Shown here piece by piece: positions 22,049-27,236 of a stretch of 27,236 nt of DNA; the stretch's first letter is position 1, and every line of letters begins with the position of its first letter. The translations under genes were made by a program, and so were the position numbers. The stretch is taken from assembly GCA_903832075.1 (NCBI GenBank), contig CAILAF010000482.1, forward strand, positions 1 to 27,236, in the 5' to 3' direction. The DNA comes from an uncultured Chitinophagaceae bacterium (GTDB taxonomy: Bacteria; Bacteroidota; Bacteroidia; Chitinophagales; Chitinophagaceae). The notes below the pieces were generated by a model. It saw nothing but the letters and a program-made list of their open reading frames with translations, did no database searches and was not told the origin of the DNA.

Positions 22049-23965
22049 AAAAAAATTTTATTGCTTAATGCATCGCTGTTTGTCAGCTGTTTTCTATTTG
22101 CACAAAAAGATTCATCGCCACAAAACATCTTAGATCCGGTAATTGTAACTGCTAATAAAACTTTGCAGAAACAAAGCACTACCGGAAAAGTAATTACTGT
22201 TATTACCAAAGAACAAATTGAAAAAAGTAACGGCAAAACAATATCGCAATTATTAAATGAGCAAGCCGGTATTACTATTAATGGTGCATTAAATAATGCC
22301 GGAACTGTTCAAACCATTTATGTTCGCGGAGCAGCCAGTGGCAGGACTTTAATATTGATTGATGGAATTCCGATCAATGACCCGTCTATGATTAATAATG
22401 AATTTGATTTGAATTTATTTTCCATCAATGATGTTGAAAGGATTGAAATATGTAAAGGTGCTCAATCAACTTTATATGGAAGCGATGCCATTGCCGGCGT
22501 AATTAATATCATCACTGTAAAAAATAATATTTCAACACCTGTTAATGTAAAAGCAACATTAAGCGGTGGCAGTTTTGAAACATATAAAGGCAATGTGCAG
22601 CTGTATGGAAAAATTGGAAAATTTATTTATACAACTCGTTATGCAAAAATAAATTCGCAGGGATTTTCATCTGCCTACGACAGTACGGGAAAAAATAATT
22701 TTGATAAAGATGGATATGATGGAAATATTGCTAACGCAAACATTGTTTATCAAGCCAATCAAAATTTATCGGTAAGAACATTTGCGCAATACAGTCAATA
22801 TAAAGCAGGTGTTGATGCAGGTCCATTCACTGATGAAAAAAATTATAACATCAATAACAGAAATTTTACAACAGGAATTGGAATTCATTTTGTAAACAAT
22901 AAAATTTCTTTAACTGCAAATTATCAATATAATATTTTAAACAGAAACTATAATGATAATGCTTCCGTTATTGGTGCAACTTCATGGTCGTTAAATAATT
23001 ATAATGGCACTGGTCAGTTTGCAGAGATATTCTCCAGCATTAATCTGGGCAAAGGTTTCAGCTTATTAACAGGAATTGATTACAGGTATGGTTCCATGAA
23101 TAATCAATACTCATCGCTTAGTATTTGGGGCCCGTACAACAGTTCTTTTAACGATACAAGCATTCACCAAACATCTTTATATGCATCATTTCTATATGCT
23201 TATAAAAATTTTAATGTAGAATTTGGCGGAAGAATAAATGATCATTCCCGTTATGGAACAAATTATACTTATACTTTCAATCCTTCTTATAAAATAAATA
23301 ATCAGGTAAGAATATTCGGAAGCATTGCAACAGGTTTTAAAGCACCGAGTATTTATCAATTAAGTTTGAATGAAACATTGCAACCTGAGAAATCTGTTAA
23401 TTACGAAGCAGGTGTTCAATGGCAAAAAAGAAATATCAATTCAAGATTCGTTTATTTTAACAGAGATATAAATAATGGTATTGATTATAATTACATTACT
23501 TACAATTATTTTAATTACGTTAAACAAATTGTAAACGGATTAGAATATGAAGTAACTATTCATCCAATAAAACAATTAAATATTTCTGCTAATTATACTT
23601 ACTTAATACCAAAAGTAACTACACAAAACAGAGCAACCAATCAAGATACGATTACTTATAATTATGCATTAAGAGTTCCCGGCAATAGTTTCAATATCAA
23701 TATTGGTTATCAATTTTCTAAACAATTTTTTATAAGTGCAAATGGAAAATATGAAAGCAAGCGTTATGATATTGGCGGCTATCAAACAGCCGATGTTTCA
23801 TTAAACAGTTATTTTTTATTGGGCGCTTATGCTGAATATGTATTGAATGAAAAAGTAAAATTTTTTGTGAACATGCAAAACATTACCAATAAAAAATTCT
23901 TTGATGTTAGTGGATATAATTCCATTCCGTTTTTATTGGATGCAGGTATTACCATTCGTTTATAA
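22043..23965 (+). CDS. btuB: TonB-dependent vitamin B12 receptor, BtuB-like
   Basis: This 640-residue outer-membrane receptor for corrinoid uptake is energised by TonB. The signal peptide ends near residue 20 (SCFLFAQKDS). The plug domain starts with DPVIVTANKTLQKQ and includes TISQLLNEQAGITING, YVRGAASGRTLILIDGIP and IEICKGAQSTLYGSDAIAGV. A 22-strand-type barrel follows, with alternating aromatic strands (FNVEFGGRINDHSRYG; GSIATGFKAPSIYQLSLNE; NYEAGVQWQKR). It ends in the beta-signal LLDAGITIRL. Length is typical for BtuB and much shorter than SusC-type receptors. The cobalamin riboswitch upstream supports the substrate. A Cys-rich CWC gene follows 37 bp later in the same unit. Confidence 0.9.
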   Translation: MSKKILLLNASLFVSCFLFAQKDSSPQNILDPVIVTANKTLQKQSTTGKVITVITKEQIEKSNGKTISQLLNEQAGITINGALNNAGTVQTIYVRGAASGRTLILIDGIPINDPSMINNEFDLNLFSINDVERIEICKGAQSTLYGSDAIAGVINIITVKNNISTPVNVKATLSGGSFETYKGNVQLYGKIGKFIYTTRYAKINSQGFSSAYDSTGKNNFDKDGYDGNIANANIVYQANQNLSVRTFAQYSQYKAGVDAGPFTDEKNYNINNRNFTTGIGIHFVNNKISLTANYQYNILNRNYNDNASVIGATSWSLNNYNGTGQFAEIFSSINLGKGFSLLTGIDYRYGSMNNQYSSLSIWGPYNSSFNDTSIHQTSLYASFLYAYKNFNVEFGGRINDHSRYGTNYTYTFNPSYKINNQVRIFGSIATGFKAPSIYQLSLNETLQPEKSVNYEAGVQWQKRNINSRFVYFNRDINNGIDYNYITYNYFNYVKQIVNGLEYEVTIHPIKQLNISANYTYLIPKVTTQNRATNQDTITYNYALRVPGNSFNINIGYQFSKQFFISANGKYESKRYDIGGYQTADVSLNSYFLLGAYAEYVLNEKVKFFVNMQNITNKKFFDVSGYNSIPFLLDAGITIRL

Positions 23966-24002
23966 TGTATAATAACTAACCAATAAACCAATAAAAGCTC
24001 GA

Positions 24003-24218
24003 ATGGCAAATCACGAAAACAAAAATTGTCCGCGTTGCAATGCTTTATTCGAATGCAAAGTTGGGAATGTATTAGAATGTCAATGCAGTCAAATAAAATT
24101 AAATTACGAAGAACGTGTTTATGTTGAAAGTTTATATACTGATTGTTTGTGCATTAATTGCTTACATACTTTACAACAACAATATTTGATGTTACGGAAA
24201 AAGACTTTTGATTTTTAG
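24003..24218 (+). CDS. Cysteine-rich CWC-family small protein
   Basis: This 71-residue protein has eight cysteines at 9, 12, 18, 26, 28, 48, 50 and 53, in the pattern CPRC, C, CQC, CLCINC that defines the Cys_rich_CWC family. It probably binds zinc or another metal. There is no signal peptide, so it should be cytoplasmic. The biochemical role of the family is not established. The gene lies 37 bp after btuB, and a terminator follows it, so it is expected to be under the same B12 riboswitch. Confidence 0.78.
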   Translation: MANHENKNCPRCNALFECKVGNVLECQCSQIKLNYEERVYVESLYTDCLCINCLHTLQQQYLMLRKKTFDF

Positions 24219-24257
24219 TTTTTATAATCATCTTCAAATAAACTAAAGTATGTTCAT

Positions 24258-24288
24258 AAAAACATCCTGTCTGCAGCAGGATGTTTTT
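24258..24288 (+). terminator. Terminator of the btuB-CWC operon
   Basis: Arms AAAAACATCCTG (24258-24269) and CAGGATGTTTTT (24277-24288) are perfect complements around a 7-nt loop. The T-run ends the arm. The last T is also the first base of the next promoter -7 element. Confidence 0.8.
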
Positions 24289-24295
24289 ACATTTG
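24288..24295 (+). promoter_or_regulatory. Promoter -7 element for marC
   Basis: TACATTTG matches TAnnTTTG and lies 16 bp before the marC ATG at 24312. Its first base is shared with the preceding terminator, so the -33 region would lie within the terminator hairpin; no TTG is visible there. Confidence 0.5.
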
Positions 24296-24311
24296 TAATA
24301 AATCTGTATGT

Positions 24312-24890
24312 ATGAATTTTAATTTCGATGAATTACTAACCGTATCTTTTACACTCTTTGCAGTAATTGATGTGGTAGGTTCTATTCCGTTATTAATTTC
24401 AATCAAAACAAAATCAGGAATCATTCAGGAATTTAAAGCAACCATTATTTCGGGTGCGCTAATGATATTGTTTTTGTTTGCTGGAAAACCATTTTTAAAA
24501 ATGTTGGGGGTTGATATTCGTTCATTTGCAGTAGGTGGTTCTATAGTTTTATTTTTATTGGGATTAGAAATGGTATTAGGTCATGAAATTTTTAAAAGCG
24601 ATAAAGATTCACCTTCTGGAACGGTTGTTCCCATTGCTTTTCCGCTGATTGCCGGTTCGGGAACATTAACAACAGTTATGTCGCTGAAAGCAAATTTTGA
24701 TGAGATTGTAATCTTAATTGCCATTGTCATCAATCTTGTGGTAATTTATATTGTTTTAAAATCTTTGAAGTGGATTGAGAAAGCATTAGGCAAAGCAGGA
24801 TTATTAGCGGTACGTAAATTTTTTGGTGTAATATTATTAGCCATTGCTGTAAAAATATTCGGCAGTAATATTGCTGCATTCGGAAAATAA
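24312..24890 (+). CDS. MarC-family (UPF0056) integral membrane protein
   Basis: This 192-residue inner-membrane protein has about six transmembrane helices. Family landmarks are FTLFAVIDVVGSIPLLISI near residue 15, AGKPFLKMLGVDIRSFAVGGSIVLFLLGLEMVLG, the PIAFPLIAGSGTLTTVMSL repeat, and a C-terminal RKFFGVILLAIAVKIFGSNI. The family is named after a gene next to the E. coli mar locus, but its transport function is undefined and the antibiotic-resistance link has not held up. It is followed after 15 bp by the IMPDH/GMPR-family gene, so the two are likely co-transcribed. No functional link between them is apparent. Confidence 0.87.
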   Translation: MNFNFDELLTVSFTLFAVIDVVGSIPLLISIKTKSGIIQEFKATIISGALMILFLFAGKPFLKMLGVDIRSFAVGGSIVLFLLGLEMVLGHEIFKSDKDSPSGTVVPIAFPLIAGSGTLTTVMSLKANFDEIVILIAIVINLVVIYIVLKSLKWIEKALGKAGLLAVRKFFGVILLAIAVKIFGSNIAAFGK

Positions 24891-24905
24891 TTTAATAAAC
24901 ATTTT

Positions 24906-25967
24906 ATGAGAAGACATGCTTATACTTATGATGATATTCAATTAGTGCCATCATTTTCAAAAGTCATTTCAAGAAAAAATATCAGTTTGTTTACAAAAGT
25001 TTCTCAGCATTATTATTTGTGTGCGCCTTTTGTTGCATCCTGTATGGATACGGTTTGTGAAAGTAAAATGGCTATTAAAATGGCAGAAGCCGGAGGCGTT
25101 GGATGCATTCATCGTTTTCTTTCTATTGAAAACGAATGCAAAGAAGTAGAAACAGTTGTTGACTATATTAAAAAAAATATTTTACAAAAAAAATGGTCAA
25201 CACTTTCAAATGATTGGAAAGAAGAATTTGCTATTCCTGTTATGGCAGCAGTTGGCGTGAACGAAGATTTTGTAGAAAGAGCTATCGCATTAGTAAATGC
25301 AGGTGTGAATATTATTTTGATTGATGTTGCACACGGTCATCATGAATTGGTACAAAAAGCCATTGCTAAATTAAAATCTGTTTTACCAAAACATGTTGAC
25401 ATCATCGCAGGAAACATAGCCAGTGCGCAGGCTGCAAAGGATTTAGAGAATTGGGGAGCTGATGGTTTACGCGTTGGTGTGGGTGGCGGTTCTTTATGTA
25501 CTACCAGATTAAAAACCGGATTCGGTGTTCCGAATGTTACTTGTTTGGAAGATATTAATGCCGTTACAACTTTACCGGTGATGGCAGATGGAGGCATTAG
25601 AACAAGTGGTGATATTGCAAAAGCATTGGCATTAGGTTCTCAAACTGTTATGTTAGGTTCTTTAATTGCAGGAACAAAAGAATCACCCGGACAAATCATT
25701 GAAAAAAATAATGGATTATTTAAACGGTACCGGGGTGCTGCATCTTTAGAAACTAAAACAGCACATGGAAAAGAACAAAGAAATGTTGAAGGAGAGTCAA
25801 CTGTAATTCCTTTTAAAGGAGGTGTGAAATTTGTATTGCAGGGATTGCAAGATGGATTACGCTCGGCATTATCTTATAGCGGCGCAAATAATTTAAAAGA
25901 ATTTAAACCCGATTATTTAATTGTAACCAATGCCGGATTAACAGAAGCTAAACCGCATTTGTTATAA
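24906..25967 (+). CDS. IMP dehydrogenase / GMP reductase family enzyme without CBS domains
   Basis: This 353-residue TIM-barrel enzyme of purine nucleotide interconversion begins YTYDDIQLVPSFS. It has ASCMDTVCESKMAIKMAEAGG, the NAD/IMP loop with catalytic Cys198 in GGSLCTTR, then LPVMADGGIRTSGDIAKALALG and the phosphate-site VMLGSLIAG. It lacks the ~120-residue CBS module that full-length IMPDH carries near residue 95; only a short KKNILQKKWS linker is there. The segment after the Cys (CTTRLKTGFGVP) and the flap (EGESTVIPFKGG) are closer to GMP reductase, while GADGLRVGVG and RYRGAASLE are IMPDH-like. GMP reductase (GuaC) is slightly favoured, but the reaction remains open. Confidence 0.8.
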   Translation: MRRHAYTYDDIQLVPSFSKVISRKNISLFTKVSQHYYLCAPFVASCMDTVCESKMAIKMAEAGGVGCIHRFLSIENECKEVETVVDYIKKNILQKKWSTLSNDWKEEFAIPVMAAVGVNEDFVERAIALVNAGVNIILIDVAHGHHELVQKAIAKLKSVLPKHVDIIAGNIASAQAAKDLENWGADGLRVGVGGGSLCTTRLKTGFGVPNVTCLEDINAVTTLPVMADGGIRTSGDIAKALALGSQTVMLGSLIAGTKESPGQIIEKNNGLFKRYRGAASLETKTAHGKEQRNVEGESTVIPFKGGVKFVLQGLQDGLRSALSYSGANNLKEFKPDYLIVTNAGLTEAKPHLL

Positions 25968-26023
25968 AGACGGTTGACTGTAGACTATTGACGATAACTG
26001 ATAACATTCACAAGCTCATTCAA

Positions 26024-26031
26024 TATATTTG
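26024..26031 (+). promoter_or_regulatory. Promoter -7 element for tRNA-Arg
   Basis: TATATTTG matches TAnnTTTG and ends 6 bp before the mature 5' end of the tRNA at 26038, giving an almost leaderless tRNA precursor. Confidence 0.5.
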
Positions 26032-26037
26032 CGCATT

Positions 26038-26109
26038 GGTCTCGTAGTACAATGGATAGTATAAGAGTTTCCGAAGCTCCAGATCCTGGTTCGATTCTAG
26101 GCGAGACCG
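26038..26109 (+). tRNA. tRNA-Arg (anticodon CCG)
   Basis: The cloverleaf closes by hand. Acceptor GGTCTCG (26038-26044) pairs with CGAGACC (26102-26108). The D-arm is GTAC/GTAT, and the anticodon loop TTCCGAA (26069-26075) carries CCG at 26071-26073, flanked by T33 and A37. The T-arm CCTGG/CTAGG encloses TTCGATT. The outermost anticodon-stem pair (A-C) is mismatched. The discriminator is G and CCA is not encoded. CCG reads the Arg codon CGG, rare in such an AT-rich genome. Confidence 0.9.
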
Positions 26110-26129
26110 CAATAAAAAATTATTCATAA

Positions 26130-26160
26130 AAAAAGCTCATGAAAATTTCATGAGCTTTTT
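26130..26160. terminator. Bidirectional terminator between tRNA-Arg and rfbA
   Basis: A 31-bp near-perfect palindrome centred on 26145, with stem GCTCATGAAA/TTTCATGAGC extended by A and T runs. It lies 20 bp beyond the tRNA and 21 bp beyond the rfbA stop on the other strand. Confidence 0.8.
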
Positions 26161-26181
26161 ATTTTATTAAAAGAAAAAAAA

Positions 26182-27042
26182 TTATAACCGTATTCTTTTT
26201 AGGTAATTGCCATAACCGCTTTTAGCGTATTTATCAGCGAGAGAAAGTAATTGCGTATGATTTATAAAACCCATTCGATAAGCAACTTCTTCAATACAAC
26301 CAATTTTTCTGCTTTGTCTTTTTTCAATGACCCGAACAAATTCACAAGCATCACTGTAAGAATCAAAAGTTCCGGTATCTAACCATGCAGTTCCGCGATT
26401 CATTACACCAACTTTTAATTTTCCTTTTTCTAAATACACTCTGTTCACATCAGTAATTTCATATTCTCCGCGTGGTGATGGTGCAATATTTTTTGCAATG
26501 TTCACTACATCATTATCATAAAAATATAAACCAGGAACAGCATAATGTGATTTAGGATGCGTTGGCTTTTCTTCAATAGATATAGCTTTTAAATTCTTAT
26601 CAAACTCAACCACACCATATCTTTCAGGATCATTCACTTCATAAGCAAAAATAGCAGCACCATCAATATCATTAAATGATTGAACCAATTTACTGAATCC
26701 CGATCCATAAAAAATATTATCACCCAAAACCAATGCAACTTTATCGTTACCAATAAATTCTTCTCCAATCACAAATGCTTGCGCCAATCCATTTGGCACT
26801 TCTTGCGCTGCAAAAGTAAAATGACAACCGATCTCATTTCCATCTCCCAATAATCTTTTAAACTGATCAGCATCTTCGGGCGTTGTGATAATCAATATTT
26901 CGTGAATGCCTGCTAACATTAAAACAGAAAGCGGATAATAAATCATCGGTTTATCATAAATAGGCATCAATTGTTTACTGATTCCCTTTGTGATGGGATA
27001 TAATCTGGTGCCGCTGCCACCTGCTAATATGATGCCTTTCAT
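26182..27042 (-). CDS. rfbA: Glucose-1-phosphate thymidylyltransferase
   Basis: RfbA (RmlA) makes dTDP-glucose from glucose-1-phosphate and dTTP, the first step to dTDP-L-rhamnose. The 286-residue protein has the nucleotidyltransferase signature GGSGTRLYPITKGISKQLMP at 8-27, then YDKPMIYYPLSVLMLAGI and LALVLGDNIFYG-type Mg/nucleotide site (VALVLGDNIFYG). EEKPTHPKSHYAVPGLYFYD and RGTAWLDTGTFDS follow, with the short-form C-terminal helical region CIEEVAYRMGFI. It overlaps the preceding rfbC stop by 4 bp (27039-27042, ATGA), so the two are translationally coupled. The product feeds cell-surface polysaccharide synthesis. Confidence 0.95.
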   Translation of the reverse strand: MKGIILAGGSGTRLYPITKGISKQLMPIYDKPMIYYPLSVLMLAGIHEILIITTPEDADQFKRLLGDGNEIGCHFTFAAQEVPNGLAQAFVIGEEFIGNDKVALVLGDNIFYGSGFSKLVQSFNDIDGAAIFAYEVNDPERYGVVEFDKNLKAISIEEKPTHPKSHYAVPGLYFYDNDVVNIAKNIAPSPRGEYEITDVNRVYLEKGKLKVGVMNRGTAWLDTGTFDSYSDACEFVRVIEKRQSRKIGCIEEVAYRMGFINHTQLLSLADKYAKSGYGNYLKRIRL

Positions 27043-27236
27043 AAACTAAAGTTAAGAGAGTCTTTGATATGATGAAATGTTGGAAGTGTTTTATCTTTTT
27101 CTGATAATAAAACTTCTGATTCATTTATCTTCCAATCAATATTTAAATTGCTATCATTATAAATAATGCCTTGTTCACTTGCTTTATTATAATAATTATC
27201 ACATTTATAAAAAAATACTGCTTCCTCACTCATTAC
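27039..27236 (-). CDS. rfbC: dTDP-4-dehydrorhamnose 3,5-epimerase, C-terminal part (partial)
   Basis: The frame stays open to the right edge, and the visible 65 codons match the C-terminus of RfbC (RmlC). VMSEEAVFFYKCDNYYNKAS corresponds to the conserved VLSE-x-A-x-YKC-x-YY strand. It continues through EQGIIYNDSNLNIDW, the family's GI-W-ND-IDW segment, and LLSEKDKTLP. The ATG at 27231-27233 is an internal Met of this strand, not a start. The gene lies upstream of rfbA in the same direction and overlaps it by 4 bp, as expected for an rml cluster continuing beyond the window. Confidence 0.88.
   Translation of the reverse strand, partial: VMSEEAVFFYKCDNYYNKASEQGIIYNDSNLNIDWKINESEVLLSEKDKTLPTFHHIKDSLNFSL

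Noticed and set aside
22043..23965. SusC-type polysaccharide-utilisation receptor
   Set aside because: The protein is too short (640 residues), lacks a SusC-type N-terminal extension, has no SusD neighbour, and is preceded by a cobalamin riboswitch.
27039..27233. A complete 64-residue small protein upstream of rfbA
   Set aside because: The frame continues past the Met to the window edge, and the residues match the C-terminal part of RfbC, so it is a truncated view of a larger gene.

Overview
The window reads as chromosomal DNA of a Bacteroidota bacterium, most likely a Chitinophagaceae/Sphingobacteriia-type relative. It is AT-rich, has a type IX secretion/gliding gene (gldK) at the left edge, many lipoproteins, a DUF4271-hemD pair, and repeated matches to the Bacteroidota promoter -7 element TAnnTTTG. 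No Shine-Dalgarno-like sites stand out before the genes. The species is not determined.

Layout. 1-1440: end of a T9SS operon on the minus strand (gldK, with the first codons of a probable gldL at the edge). 1619-7848: housekeeping genes, namely a DUF255 thioredoxin-like protein, hemD, a DUF4271 membrane protein, divergent hemW, and gpsA. 7945-10613: a plus-strand ABC importer of the TrpXYZ type, with a hairpin-forming dispersed repeat between permease and ATPase. 10777-15246: a minus-strand accessory region of small secreted lipoproteins and a C10 (streptopain-type) cysteine peptidase. 15442-16113: an orphan NarL/LuxR-type response regulator. 16185-18939: a TolC-like protein plus membrane-fusion adaptor, with no inner-membrane pump beside them. 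19004-20988: an APC amino-acid permease, a VOC protein and a gutted PLP-lyase pseudogene. 21159-21662: dCMP deaminase. 21714-24218: a cobalamin riboswitch controlling a BtuB-like receptor and a Cys-rich CWC protein. 24312-25967: MarC and a CBS-less IMPDH/GMP-reductase family enzyme. 26038-26109: tRNA-Arg(CCG). 26182-27236: rfbA and the end of rfbC (dTDP-rhamnose synthesis).

The most unusual part is 10570-15540. Between the ABC operon and the response regulator sits a scar in which a 5' fragment of the response-regulator gene (with its upstream region) is joined directly to the last 15 codons of the ABC ATPase gene. This is the order expected at a tandem-duplication or recombination junction, and the two flanking spacers carry different lipoprotein/peptidase cargo. 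The ATPase fragment differs from the intact gene only by synonymous changes, so it comes from an allele that diverged while still under selection. One spacer also holds the 3' remnant of a second C10 peptidase next to its own lipoprotein gene, so the peptidase-lipoprotein unit appears to be duplicated and decaying.

Two more points deserve attention. The btuB start codon lies inside a perfect 10-bp inverted repeat downstream of the riboswitch, which suggests translational control. At 19004-19280 a deleted Cys/Met-metabolism PLP enzyme keeps only its N- and C-terminal ends. Assignments rest on motif recognition by eye; no database search was possible.
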